64,000 bases of DNA from Bradyrhizobium sp. CB1650 (lineage in GTDB: Bacteria > Pseudomonadota > Alphaproteobacteria > Rhizobiales > Xanthobacteraceae): positions 3,253,501 to 3,317,500 of the forward strand of contig NZ_CP121695.1 in assembly GCF_029761915.1 (NCBI RefSeq). Direction: 5' to 3'. Shown here in pieces: positions 27,714-36,644 of this stretch. Both the position numbers and the translations under genes were made by a program. The notes below the pieces were generated by a model. The model was not told where the DNA came from. It ran no database searches and worked only from the letters and a program-made list of their open reading frames with translations. Every line of letters starts with the position of its first letter. Within the stretch, counting starts at the first letter, position 1.

Positions 27714-27875
27714 CTAACTCCTGCCGTACTGGTCTTGATCGTAGGTCTGCAGGATGCGGACAAAATCCGCCATGCTGGATCGATCGCGAATTTCGGCCAT
27801 AGCCGCAACCTGAGTATTGGACGCGGGCTGGCTCCCTTGCCAAAACCGCGTTAGGAGATCCGCGATGTTTTTCAT
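27714..27875 (-). CDS. Small protein of unknown function, 53 residues
   Basis: The start at 27875 is supported by CGGAGAGTACGCC upstream. The product starts MKNIADLLTRFWQGSQ and ends MADFVRILQTYDQDQYGRS. It looks mostly helical and soluble. No family recognised. It lies upstream of, and on the same strand as, the 62-residue gene, but 255 bp away, so separate transcription is likely. Confidence 0.5.
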   Translation of the reverse strand: MKNIADLLTRFWQGSQPASNTQVAAMAEIRDRSSMADFVRILQTYDQDQYGRS

Positions 27876-28609
27876 GGCGTACTCTCCGCAGCCAACTGTG
27901 GCAGTAGACACTAATTACTGGAGCGGCAACGCGCGGCTCGATCAACGGAAAGGCGGCGGGCGCTACGCCGCCGGCCTTGTCCTGCAACTGCCTGCTCGCG
28001 GGCCGGTCGAGGCGCATGGGGTGCGTCGCGCGCGGCCCCCGAAAGGCCGCCTGCGTTGCCGCAGGCGGCCCACGCCTCAGGGACCAAGGCGGGCAGCGAT
28101 AGCGAGGTGGGCTGGGGGCGCTCGCTACCGCAACCCCTAGCTAAGACGATTGCGATTGGTGGCTCAATTGTACGTCGATAGACGTCCGTCATCAAAAGGG
28201 ATCACGGGACCGACACAAAGGTTTATGGCCGACCACTTCCGCACTAAGGGTAGGCCCTTACTGCCTGCGCATCACGTCGAGGCATCAGCGCGGCATCGCC
28301 CTCGACCTCGACGCGAGCGTGTCAGGATCACCGCGACGGACCAACGGCAAGCGGCGTAGGGGCAAGGGCACTGCCTTCAGGGGCGAGGCCGTAGGAAGGC
28401 CGTACAGCGCGCCGGGAGTGCAGGGCTGAACCGTTCCGCAACGCAACCCTGGACCGCCGGGGCAAATATCTTGAATGTGCCGTCGCGCGTACCCCGCAAA
28501 ATTCACGCTCTCCAGAGGACCCCAAACGCCCAAGCCAAATCGTTTGTTGTAGATCAACTCCAAGACGCCCAGACAGTCGTATGCTGCGCCGAAAACAAGG
28601 GAGTTCCAC
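27876..28609. other. Intergenic region with hairpin and diverged repeat
   Basis: Over 700 bp without a convincing gene. It contains a perfect 11-bp hairpin (28045-28070) and, at 28461-28526, a diverged copy of the sequence at 27623-27690. Open frames on the minus strand (28285-28611) have no ribosome site and low protein likeness. Confidence 0.5.
28045..28070. repeat. Perfect 11-bp hairpin with TTGC loop
   Basis: GGCCGCCTGCG-TTGC-CGCAGGCGGCC forms a perfect 11-bp stem with a 4-base loop. No T-tract follows on either strand, so it is not a classical intrinsic terminator. It lies between the divergent 53-residue gene and the zinc-ribbon gene. Confidence 0.6.
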
Positions 28610-28831
28610 ATGGCATCGATTTTCTCGACGCTGCAGTCAGAAAAATGCCCTCAATGTGGCTCCGGGGTAGTCCACCTCGAGTGGCGTGAGCGCGTCAATG
28701 CTCGAGAAATCCAAGATCTTTGGCGCTGCTTTAACTGCCAAAACGAGTTTGTCACCGCCGTCACTTCTGACGAGAGGGAGCCCTCGGTCGCCGAGATCAC
28801 CAAACCCTTCTTTACGAGCCTAGTGGTCTGA
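28610..28831 (+). CDS. Small zinc-ribbon protein
   Basis: A 73-residue protein starting behind GGGAGTTCCAC. Two CxxC knuckles are visible: CPQCGSG (residues 13-19) and CFNCQNE (residues 40-46), spaced as in a zinc ribbon, with a WRERVNAREIQDLW link between them. The C-terminal tail is acidic then hydrophobic. It may bind nucleic acid or protein; similar small ribbon proteins are common in Bradyrhizobium-type genomes without assigned function. It is intact in an otherwise eroded region. Confidence 0.7.
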   Translation: MASIFSTLQSEKCPQCGSGVVHLEWRERVNAREIQDLWRCFNCQNEFVTAVTSDEREPSVAEITKPFFTSLVV

Positions 28832-29040
28832 TCGATTGGCACCGCTCGCGTTCAACCTGACGGCTTGATCGCCAACATGCGCGCGGACCCTAAGCGAGAT
28901 CGCCACGGCTGGGGCCAAGCCCGATTGCAGAGTTTGCCAATGCTTCATGCGTCGGCGTTGAGCGTGAGCGGTAGCGATGGCTTCGGACAATCCGTTTTGG
29001 AGACGATAGTCTCACGTCGCGCCCGTGACCCTGCAGTGCT

Positions 29041-29311
29041 CGGCGCCGTGCGACGGCATCGTGCTCGATCGCAGCGCGCTAGTGGCGATCCTGGGGCCGC
29101 AAAGCCGGCAGCCTGGAAAGCTTCGAAAGCTACTCCGATGCCCTCAAGTCACTCGGAATCATAGGGGACGATCGCTCGCTTGATGCCTGGTTCACGGACC
29201 CAGATCGCATGGTGCCGGGCAACGAAAATGCCGTTCAACGGGATCAAGGATGATCGCGCTCGCGCCGATTTGCTCGGCTTGCTGAAGCAGGTCACCAAGC
29301 CTGGCGCTTAG
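29041..29311 (+). pseudogene. Class I cytochrome c gene remnant
   Basis: Across frameshifts the plus strand reads ALVAILG, then RKAGSLESFESYSDALKSLG, DRSLDAWFTDPDRMVPGN and, in another frame, KMPFNGIKDDRARADLLGLL ending KQVTKPGA and a stop. This is the distal half of a small soluble cytochrome c, including the axial Met region (MPFNG). The haem motif region upstream (29015-29060) is degenerate. At least two frameshifts are needed, so the gene is dead. Confidence 0.7.
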
Positions 29312-29443
29312 CCGGAGCGTAGAGCCGAGGGGCCAATGGGCGGTATGAGTGGGGTATGATGGGCGGAATGATGAGTGGTGGCGGGCGCGAGCCCAATTTG
29401 GAAAGCTTGGAGCCCAACGTGCAGGTGAAAGGCGATCACCTAT

Positions 29444-29599
29444 TGTCATGACACCCATCGGGTCAGCACCGGCGACAGCAAGACACGTGCGTTCTGGGGG
29501 CGCAATCTGCGTTTGAAGACGGATTCCGGCAAAGATGGTCCACAAAGTGGCGCACCGGCCCTTCCACCGGCGGGACATGACGGGAACGGGCGGGCGTGA
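29444..29599 (+). pseudogene. Unidentified coding remnant
   Basis: An open stretch reading CHDTHRVSTGDSKTRAFWGR, NLRLKTDSGKDGPQSGAPAL and a tail with PPAGHDG, ending in TGA. The composition looks like true protein, and Met/Gly-rich codons (MMGGMMSGGG) lie just upstream in another frame. It has no start or ribosome site. I do not recognise the family with certainty; its closeness to the cytochrome c remnant suggests an electron-transfer-related gene. Confidence 0.35.
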
Positions 29600-29715
29600 T
29601 CAATCAGCAAGATGATCGAGCGGCGATGCTAGGAGATGCGTGCCTGGGCTTCTACCACGAAGTCATTCTTTCGCGCGTTTGCGATCTTTGCGATGCGTAA
29701 CCAGGAGCTTGCGCC

Positions 29716-30014
29716 TTGCCGGCAGCGCGACCCATCCGGCACGAGGGCCGGGTGCTCGAGAGCGGCATTGGATCGGCCCGCAACCTGCCGTTCTACGGAG
29801 CCGCGGTGAAGCAGGTTGTGGGGCTTGAACCGGGTCCAAAGCTTCTCGAGATGCCGCGCGAAAAGCTCCACATGCGGAGACTCCAGTTGAGTTTGTCGAA
29901 GCCTCGACCGAGGCGATTCCGATCGAGGACCGCAGCCTCGACACGGTCGTGGCAACCTGGACAATGTGCAGGATCCCGATCCGGTGGAGCATGTGCTGCG
30001 GTGACTTCGCCTAG
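29716..30014 (+). pseudogene. Class I SAM-dependent methyltransferase remnant
   Basis: The first frame gives GRVLESGIGSARNLPFYGAA and VKQVVGLEPGPKLLEMPREK, which are SAM-binding motif I and the acidic strand 2. A second frame (from 29886) gives VEFVEASTEAIPIEDRSLDT and VVATWTMCRI, motifs II/III of the same family, before a stop at 30012. The usual motif I would read EIGIGSG. The rest of the enzyme (about half) is missing. Confidence 0.75.
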
Positions 30015-30078
30015 CCGCAGCGCCTCTCCGGAGGGGGTGGACCGAGCCTCGGCCAGGAGCGCCTGCCAGTATTCCGGC

Positions 30079-30330
30079 GGCAGAACATCCCCATGCCTTG
30101 CGCTGAACTACCGGCCAGTAGCGTTCCGAAAAGTTGCGATCGAAACCTGCGTTGCAGGCAATCACGATCACAGCGTCGTCGACGAATGATGAGACTGCAT
30201 CCCCGTCGATCCGGTGTCCGGCAACTATATCGTTGGTGCCAAGGAGACTGACCGGCTGTGCGTCGCCGTAGGTCACCATTGGCACGATTTGTCGCTGCAC
30301 CTCGGCGATTCTCAAGCCGGTCGACCTGCG
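30079..30330 (-). pseudogene. DNA polymerase III epsilon-like 3'-5' exonuclease remnant
   Basis: The minus strand reads RSTGLRIAEVQRQIVPMVTY and then DIVAGHRIDGDAVSSFVDDA, VIVIACNAGFDRNFSERYWP and RKAWGCSA. These correspond to the ETTGL block, the GIT..MVAGH block and the Exo II/III region with HNAxFD of DEDD exonucleases. The catalytic DxE of Exo I and a central section are lost. The remnant overlaps the end of the phasin gene by 19 bp. Confidence 0.65.
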
Positions 30331-30788
30331 AGCTTTCGGGACGCCTCGGTGCGCCAGAACGGGTATCCAGCCATATCTTTCGAGTGCTTGCCGAACATGT
30401 CGATCCCTCTGAGCACAAATTCCGACATAACGCCGAAAAAGTCGATTGGTGACCTGATCGTCGCGAGCTTCAGGCCGAAATCGCAAGCAAATTGCAGATT
30501 GTCCTGCGCCATTTCAATGAGCCTTGAGGGATAAGCCGGCATGTTTGCCGTCGTTAAAGCGAGCCATTGCATTGGCTCGCTGTCCTTCTTCTGACTGAGG
30601 TCGGTGAGAGCCCCCGCCGGGACGGGAGCTTCGTGTTTAGGATCTTGCAGAGGCGGTTCAATCGAGACTGCGGCAACGGCGTGCGGAGAATTGTCTTTCG
30701 GACTTCTAACGACGTCCTGCTTGTTCCGTTGTACGCGCGCCATTTTCGGGGCGCGCTTTGACGCTTTTGTCAGCTTACGCCTGCTCAT
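30312..30788 (-). CDS. Phasin-family protein
   Basis: A 158-residue protein from ATG 30788 (MSRRKLTKASKR); an in-frame ATG exists at 30854. The first 60 residues are basic and Pro/Lys-rich. The C-terminal 90 residues (LALTTANMPAYPSRLIEMAQ, DNLQFACDFGLKLATIRSP, IDFFGVMSEFVLRGIDMFG) form the amphipathic helices of phasin_2-type proteins that coat polyhydroxyalkanoate granules. Its very end overlaps an exonuclease remnant, so the last residues may be altered. No ribosome site is obvious. Confidence 0.6.
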   Translation of the reverse strand: MSRRKLTKASKRAPKMARVQRNKQDVVRSPKDNSPHAVAAVSIEPPLQDPKHEAPVPAGALTDLSQKKDSEPMQWLALTTANMPAYPSRLIEMAQDNLQFACDFGLKLATIRSPIDFFGVMSEFVLRGIDMFGKHSKDMAGYPFWRTEASRKLAGRPA

Positions 30789-31096
30789 CTGACGATCCGA
30801 GAAAAGAAGTTCATTTCTAAAAAGACAACCGACACCGCCAGAGGGGCGTTCCAAGGACCGCGCATTAAGTTGCGAGGACTAAGGTCGACTTGAGCACATA
30901 ACCTATCCCTGCTCCGGCTGGGCTTTTTATGCTCCTCAGAATTGGTCCTGCACGCGACGATGGGCCGGGTGCCTCGGCCGCGTTCCTCAAGGAGTCATCC
31001 GACACAACGCAACTTGATCTCTTCAAGTAGCAGGCAATGGGGCTTAAATATGCGCGCTCTTGCGAGCTCAGCACCAACGGCTCGATCGGCCGGCCT

Positions 31097-31232
31097 CTAA
31101 CACCTGCATTCGCCACAAGCGCTCAGGGCAATAACCTCAACAATCGCTTCGTTGACCTCCAAGGCATCCTTCCGCGGGGGCTCCTTCTTGACGAGGCTAC
31201 GGATGCGGCCGATGACCTCGGCCGCACGCTCT
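31097..31232 (-). pseudogene. Histidine kinase fragment (post-HisKA linker)
   Basis: In one frame the minus strand encodes RAAEVIGRIRSLVKKEPPRK and DALEVNEAIVEVIAL, then a stop. This is the segment that follows the H-box helix in the PAS-type kinases common in Bradyrhizobium. Neither the H box nor the HATPase domain is present. About 500 bp around it (30855-31389) contain no intact gene. Confidence 0.55.
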
Positions 31233-31389
31233 CCGCCTCCTCCACTTCTTCGGCACTCGCGATCTGACAACACGGATTTAGATTACCGACCTTGACGCAG
31301 GCACTTGAGAACCATTCAGACTGTGCTATGCTTTTTTCGATTGACGCATCGCACCTTGGAATTTCGTGTTCACGATCCAGGGGAGCACA

Positions 31390-32208
31390 ATGGTCGCGAA
31401 AGAAATCCGGCTCAGCGCCAATGCGATGGGGAAGATAGCCCCTGGTGCTCATAGTACCGGGGAGGGAATACCCGGCTCATCGCGCTCTGATCCCGGCATG
31501 CGCCGCCGCCAATTCCTCGTAAGCACCGCCATGACTTTGGTGTTCTCGGCGACCTCCGCCCAGGCGTTAGTCCTCAAGGACGGTTTGCCGTGGGCACCAA
31601 GTGCCGGCACTCCGCCAACAACGATACACCCCGGACCATGGGTGTATTTCACTCCGGAGGAAGGAGCTGCCGTCGAAGCGCTCGTCGATCGGCTGATTCC
31701 GCCGGACCCTCGGACGCCGGGGGGCAAGGATGCCGGCTGTGCGGTCTTTATCGACCGACAACTTGCGGGATCTTATGGCAGCGCTGAGGGGCTCTACATG
31801 CACGGGCCCTTCGCCGACGGAACGCCGGAGCAGGGAAATCAGTCGCCGTTGACCCCGGCAGCTCGCTATCGCCAGGCTTTGTCCGCATTGGACAAATATT
31901 GCCGCGCCGCCTACGCGGGAAAGCCCTTCGCCCAGATTTCGGACGATGAGAAGGACAAGGTTCTCTCCGGGTTGGAGAAAGACGAGGTGCAACTGGAAGG
32001 AACGAGCGGTCGCGCGTTCTTCGAGTATCTGCTGCAGAACACGCGGGAGGGGTTCTTCGCTGACCCAGTTTACGGCGGCAACCGCGACATGGTCGGCTGG
32101 AAGATGGTCGGATTTCCCGGCGCGCGCTATGATTACCGCGACTGGGTTGAGCGGCACAACGAGCGCTATCCGTTGCCACCCGTCGGCATTGCTGGCCGAC
32201 GCGAATAG
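31390..32208 (+). CDS. Gluconate 2-dehydrogenase subunit 3-family protein (small subunit)
   Basis: The start at ATG 31390 follows AGGGGAGCACA. The 272-residue protein has a Tat motif (MRRRQFLVSTAMT) about 37 residues in, and the subunit 3 domain: YFTPEEGAAVEALVDRLIPP, then DAGCAVFIDRQLAGSYG and the terminal MVGWKMVGFPGARYDYRDWV. The small subunit carries the Tat signal and escorts the flavoprotein subunit across the membrane. It is the first gene of a three-gene operon with the GMC subunit and a triheme cytochrome c. Confidence 0.9.
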   Translation: MVAKEIRLSANAMGKIAPGAHSTGEGIPGSSRSDPGMRRRQFLVSTAMTLVFSATSAQALVLKDGLPWAPSAGTPPTTIHPGPWVYFTPEEGAAVEALVDRLIPPDPRTPGGKDAGCAVFIDRQLAGSYGSAEGLYMHGPFADGTPEQGNQSPLTPAARYRQALSALDKYCRAAYAGKPFAQISDDEKDKVLSGLEKDEVQLEGTSGRAFFEYLLQNTREGFFADPVYGGNRDMVGWKMVGFPGARYDYRDWVERHNERYPLPPVGIAGRRE

Positions 32209-32249
32209 GGGCCAAAGGCGCAATAAGTCTCGTCCGGAGTGTCGGGAAG

Positions 32250-34016
32250 ATGACGCGCAAATTGCCAGCAACTGATGTCGTGATTGTCGGGCTGGGCTGG
32301 ACTGGCTCCATATTGGCGCATGAGCTGACTGGTGCCGGGTTAAACGTGGTGGCGATCGAACGCGGCCCGTGGCGCGATACGGCGACCGATTTCCCGCCGG
32401 CCTATGCGCAAGATGAGCTGCGCTACCGCATCCGCCATGATCTATTCCTCCGGCCGGAACAGCTGACGATGACTTTCCGTAACAACGCTAGTCAGACGGC
32501 GCTGCCCATCCGCAGCTGGGGATCCTTCATGCCGCCCAATGGCGTTGGCGGCGGCGGCGTGCATTGGAATGCCGAGACGTGGCGCTTCCTGCCCAGCGAC
32601 TTCGAGCTGAGAACGCATCTGGTGGGGCGCTATGGCGAAAAATTCCTGCCCGAGGACATGACGATCCAGGACTGGGGGATTACCTATGATGACCTCGAGC
32701 CCCACTACGACAAGTTTGAGTATCTGTGTGGCACCTCGGGTAAAGCCGGAAACATAAAGGGACGGATACAGGCAGGTGGAAATCCTTTCGAGGGAGCCCG
32801 CTCCCGCGAATACCCGACGCCGCCGCAGAAGCAGCCATACGGCCCGACGCTGTTCGCGCAGGCCGCTCAGGAAATGGGCTACAAGCCTTTCCCGCAACCT
32901 TCGGGGAATCTCTCACAGGCATATACGAACCCCCTTGGCGTCACGATAGGTCCTTGTACCTATTGCGGCTTCTGCGAATGGTTCGGCTGCGGCAACTACT
33001 CGAAGGCTAGTCCGCAAACCACGATCCTGCCGGCACTCATCCGCCGCCCTAACTTCGAGGCGCGCACGCAATGCGAAGTGTCGAAGATCAACCTGGATAA
33101 ATCAGGAAAACGCGCCAGCGGCGTCACCTATGTCGACAGCAGTGGCAACGAATGGGAGCAGCCGGCCGACCTCGTGCTGCTTTGCGCCTTCCAGTTGTTC
33201 AACGTGCAACTACTGCTGACATCGGGAATCGGCAAGCCCTATGATCCGCGCGCGGGCGAGGGCGTGATCGGGCGAAATTATTCCTACCAAGTCACATCCA
33301 GCGTAGGCGCGTTCTTCGACGACAAGATCTTCAATCCCTTCATCGCGTCGGGCTCGATCGGAATGTGCATCGACGAGTTCAACGGCGACAATTTCGATCA
33401 CGGACCGCATGGCTTCGTCGGCGGCGGCTACATGGGGGCGGTGCAGACCAATGGCCGACCGATCCAGACCGCGAGGACGCCACGGGCAACGCCGCGGTGG
33501 GGCGCCGAGTGGAAGAAGGCTGTGGCGAAGAGTTACTTGAGGAGCTATGAGACCGTGACGCATGGCAGCTGCTATAGTTATCGCGACGCGTATCTCGACC
33601 TTGATCCCACTTACACGGACCGCTTCGGCCGCAAGTTGATGCGCTTGACGTTCGATTTCCACGACAACGAGCTCAAGATGTCGACATACCTGACGGACCG
33701 GCTGGCTGAGGTCGCGCAGAAGATGGGGCCTCGGCAGCTTGAGAAGCACCCGCGTCGCGGTCCTTACGACGTCACCGTGTACCAGACAACGCACACCTGC
33801 GGCGGTGCCATTATGGGCGCCGAGCCCAAGACCAGCGCGCTAAATCGCTATTTGCAGAGCTGGGACGTGCCTAACCTGTTCGTCATGGGTGCCACGGCCT
33901 TCCCGCAGAACCCCGGGTATAATCCGACGGATACTGTGGGCGCGCTGGCCTATTGGGCGGCAGACGCAATCGTTAACCGCTACCTGAAGAGTCCCGGCCC
34001 GCTCGTGCAGATTTGA
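32250..34016 (+). CDS. GMC-family flavoprotein subunit of membrane dehydrogenase (gluconate/glucose/alcohol type)
   Basis: A 588-residue protein without its own leader. The FAD fold is VVIVGLGWTGSILAHEL near the N-terminus. CTYCGFCEWFGC provides Cys236, Cys239, Cys242 and Cys247, the Fe-S cluster motif known from the catalytic subunits of FAD-dependent glucose and gluconate dehydrogenases. The active-site region THTCGGAIMG and NPTDTVGALAYWAAD carry the usual His and Asn. Electrons would pass from FAD through the Fe-S cluster to the cytochrome subunit encoded 24 bp downstream. Sugar, polyol or sugar-acid substrates are likely; the exact one is not readable. Confidence 0.92.
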   Translation: MTRKLPATDVVIVGLGWTGSILAHELTGAGLNVVAIERGPWRDTATDFPPAYAQDELRYRIRHDLFLRPEQLTMTFRNNASQTALPIRSWGSFMPPNGVGGGGVHWNAETWRFLPSDFELRTHLVGRYGEKFLPEDMTIQDWGITYDDLEPHYDKFEYLCGTSGKAGNIKGRIQAGGNPFEGARSREYPTPPQKQPYGPTLFAQAAQEMGYKPFPQPSGNLSQAYTNPLGVTIGPCTYCGFCEWFGCGNYSKASPQTTILPALIRRPNFEARTQCEVSKINLDKSGKRASGVTYVDSSGNEWEQPADLVLLCAFQLFNVQLLLTSGIGKPYDPRAGEGVIGRNYSYQVTSSVGAFFDDKIFNPFIASGSIGMCIDEFNGDNFDHGPHGFVGGGYMGAVQTNGRPIQTARTPRATPRWGAEWKKAVAKSYLRSYETVTHGSCYSYRDAYLDLDPTYTDRFGRKLMRLTFDFHDNELKMSTYLTDRLAEVAQKMGPRQLEKHPRRGPYDVTVYQTTHTCGGAIMGAEPKTSALNRYLQSWDVPNLFVMGATAFPQNPGYNPTDTVGALAYWAADAIVNRYLKSPGPLVQI

Positions 34017-34040
34017 GAGCCGAGCCCCCGAGGTATTGGC

Positions 34041-35276
34041 ATGAGAATGCGCGATCTGATTACTCTTGCGCTCGCCGCCTGCGCGATCGGCTTGGCTGCC
34101 GCGCGCGCGGCGGAAGACAACCAGGCGTTCGAGAAGATCGAGCGCGGCCGGTACCTCGTCGTGCTCGGCGATTGCGTCGGCTGTCACACTGCGCCGGGTG
34201 GTAAGCTCTTTGCCGGCGGCGCTGCGCTGGAGACACCGTTCGGAAAGTTGCTCGGTCCAAATATTACGCCCGATGTTGCGACGGGGATCGGTGTCTGGAC
34301 CGAATCGGATTTGTGGCGGGCGATGCATGAGGGGATTGGCAGGGACGGGGTTCGCCTCTATCCGGCAATGCCGTATCCTGCCTACACGAAGGTCACTCGC
34401 GAGGACGTCTCGGCCATCTGGGCCTATCTTCGCACATTGGAGCCGGTACACAACGAGGTTCAGCCGAATCAGCTTAGGTTTCCCTTCAATGTCCGCCGAC
34501 CGGCAACATCCACTTGGGACTTGATCAATTTCAAGCCCGGCGTGTTTCAATCCGATCCGGCAAAGTCAGATATGTGGAACCGTGGGGCCTATTTGGTCGA
34601 AGGCCTCGGCCATTGCGGAACCTGTCATACACCGAAGAACATCACGGGCGGCGATCGGGGCGAAGAAGCCCTGCAGGGAGCATTGTTGCAGGATTGGTAT
34701 GCACCCGATCTCACCGCGGATCCCCGTACGGGCATCGGTAGTTGGTCTACGGAAGATATCGTCCGCTATCTAAAGACCGGTGCCAACTCTTTCGATATCG
34801 CGTCCGGGCCGATGGCCGAGGCGGTTGAGAACTCCACCTCTCGTATGACAGATGCCGATCTTCTCGCGATCGCCACCTATCTCACGGATCGTACTCCTCG
34901 GAGCGCGAACACCGCCATTGCGCTCGCGCAGGATGACACACGCATGGTGGCCGGCAAGGCAATCTATGAGGTCCGTTGTGGGGCATGCCACATTTCGAGC
35001 GGCGCCGGCGTTCCAAACCTGTTCCCGCGCCTGGCACTAGCGCCTTTGGTCCAGTCCACTGATCCGACATCCTTGATTCGCGTCGTTCTGATCGGCAGTC
35101 GCGCTGCCGCCACTTCAGCTGCCCCGACCGCACCCGCCATGCCGGCGTTCGGCTGGAATCTCAGTGACACAGAGATCGCGGACGTCCTGACCTATGTTCG
35201 CAATGCCTGGGGAAATGCCGCGTCAGCAGTCCAGCCCACTGATGTCACTACGCTGCGTGGCCGTGTGTCTCGATAA
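34041..35276 (+). CDS. Triheme cytochrome c subunit of the membrane dehydrogenase
   Basis: A 411-residue protein with a signal peptide (LITLALAACAIGLAAARAAE) and three CxxCH haem sites: CVGCH (Cys45), CGTCH (Cys192) and CGACH (Cys313). Each domain has a distal Met-containing loop (for example YPAMPYPAYTK). This is the standard cytochrome subunit that anchors gluconate, sorbitol, alcohol or glucose dehydrogenases to the periplasmic side and reduces quinone or an oxidase. It is directly downstream of the flavoprotein gene. Confidence 0.93.
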   Translation: MRMRDLITLALAACAIGLAAARAAEDNQAFEKIERGRYLVVLGDCVGCHTAPGGKLFAGGAALETPFGKLLGPNITPDVATGIGVWTESDLWRAMHEGIGRDGVRLYPAMPYPAYTKVTREDVSAIWAYLRTLEPVHNEVQPNQLRFPFNVRRPATSTWDLINFKPGVFQSDPAKSDMWNRGAYLVEGLGHCGTCHTPKNITGGDRGEEALQGALLQDWYAPDLTADPRTGIGSWSTEDIVRYLKTGANSFDIASGPMAEAVENSTSRMTDADLLAIATYLTDRTPRSANTAIALAQDDTRMVAGKAIYEVRCGACHISSGAGVPNLFPRLALAPLVQSTDPTSLIRVVLIGSRAAATSAAPTAPAMPAFGWNLSDTEIADVLTYVRNAWGNAASAVQPTDVTTLRGRVSR

Positions 35277-35349
35277 GATCGCCCACGCCGCATCCCAACT
35301 TTGGCCCGACCTCGCCGTGTCGCATGCGCGCTTCAATGAGGTGGCGATG

Positions 35350-35562
35350 CTGTGTCCGGATCCAGTACGCCGATCGTTGCTGCTTACGGCTCTGGCCGCC
35401 GGGACATGTCTGGCCGTCAGACCTGCCGCCACTGAGGAACATCTGCCGCGCTTTCCGTCGAGCGTTGCGACGGAAAAATTCCATTCTGCTTCGGGCTACA
35501 ACCGGCGTCGAGGCCCGCCCGGCCTAAGTGCGGTCTACCTCAATAAGCAGACGACTTTATAG
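35350..35562 (+). CDS. Small putative exported protein, possibly truncated
   Basis: A 70-residue frame starting at ATG 35350 behind GAGGTGGCG. The N-terminus (RRSLLLTALAAGTCLAVRPA) resembles a signal peptide. The following LPRFPSSVATEKF and YNRRRGPPG recall the start of bacterial SH3-type exported proteins, but the domain is not complete. I cannot assign a function; it may be the residue of a longer gene. Confidence 0.35.
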   Translation: MCPDPVRRSLLLTALAAGTCLAVRPAATEEHLPRFPSSVATEKFHSASGYNRRRGPPGLSAVYLNKQTTL

Positions 35563-36068
35563 CCACGCCGGACTTCGCTTCAGGGCCACATCCGGATTCA
35601 TACACCGCAGCAAAGCAAGGCTATTCCGACTACGAGCAGTTTATCTGCGATAGTGGCGCGAGCGCTCTTGTAGCCAGGTTGATGACTGGTTCGCGTCCTG
35701 TTGGCCTTACGGGCAGCGGGTCGGCGGCTTTCTCACCTTTGAGGACTCCGGCCAACATGGACGACGATGCAAACACTCAGACGCTTCAAGATCATTGCAC
35801 GGAAGAATGGCGACTATTATCCCCCAATGACGGCGGACTGTTCATTGTCCTCCTCCGCTGAGTTGACCACTGCACTAACGTACCGGCCTTGAGGCGTCAC
35901 ACCCCCTTAATTCCGTCCTACCGATCACAAACAACGCCGGCGCGATCCGGTTGTCGTATAATCTGCTACCGTTTGACTGTCCGTACGTTTGCCCGGGTGA
36001 CAGCGGTCCGTACGCTATTCGTGCCCAGTCCCACGTATCGTGAATCCGTTTTGGGCCAGGATGGGGCG
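35563..36068. other. Region without recognisable gene
   Basis: About 500 bp upstream of the channel gene. The frame of the channel gene is open back to 35889, but no ribosome site or conserved residues support a longer protein. A TATAAT-like GTCGTATAATC occurs near 35952-35962, without a clear -35. Confidence 0.4.
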
Positions 36069-36539
36069 ATGGAAAAGATGACGCAACATCATCAATTTGC
36101 GATTCTCTTTCCGTTGGTGGTTGGCGTAGGCGCAGTCGTATGCACGATTTTTGTCCATGCGCTCGCTATGGTCGCGACGGTAAACCTCTTTCGCTATGAG
36201 AGGAAACGAGGGCACGCAGGCGCCCGCGCCTTGATCGATCTTGCGATCCTCACGCTGGTGATATCGTTCGCGTTCGTAGCCCACCTGATCGAGATCGCTT
36301 TATGGGCAACGTTACTCGTCCTCTGTGGAGAATTTCAAGAGTTCGGGATCGCCTTCTACTGCTCGGCGGTCAACTACACGACACTAGGCTACGGGGATGT
36401 GCTTCTGACCCCGTCTTGGCGGTTGCTGGGGCCGTTGGAGGCGACGAATGGAGCGCTGATGTTCGGTGTTTCGGCCGCGATGGTCTTTGCTGTTATACAA
36501 CGCTTGGTTCTGGCTAGGTTTGAGGATCTCAGGCAGTAA
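36069..36539 (+). CDS. Two-TM-type potassium channel family protein
   Basis: A 156-residue membrane protein counted from ATG 36069. Hydrophobic segments at about 13-38, 56-86 and 127-146 flank a pore loop with FYCSAVNYTTLGYGDVLL. TLGYGD (105-110) is the K+ channel selectivity filter. There is no C-terminal RCK or cyclic-nucleotide-binding domain. Such minimal Ion_trans_2 proteins conduct K+ as tetramers. It stands alone, bounded downstream by an IS5 element. Confidence 0.82.
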   Translation: MEKMTQHHQFAILFPLVVGVGAVVCTIFVHALAMVATVNLFRYERKRGHAGARALIDLAILTLVISFAFVAHLIEIALWATLLVLCGEFQEFGIAFYCSAVNYTTLGYGDVLLTPSWRLLGPLEATNGALMFGVSAAMVFAVIQRLVLARFEDLRQ

Positions 36540-36644
36540 ATGTTTGTCGGAGCGTTCGCCAATTGCGCGCGATACGTCCCTGCGGGTAGCGAAAGCGCCC
36601 CCGGAGGTGCATCCCGGCTAGCTAGTGACGCGGACTCATTAAGG

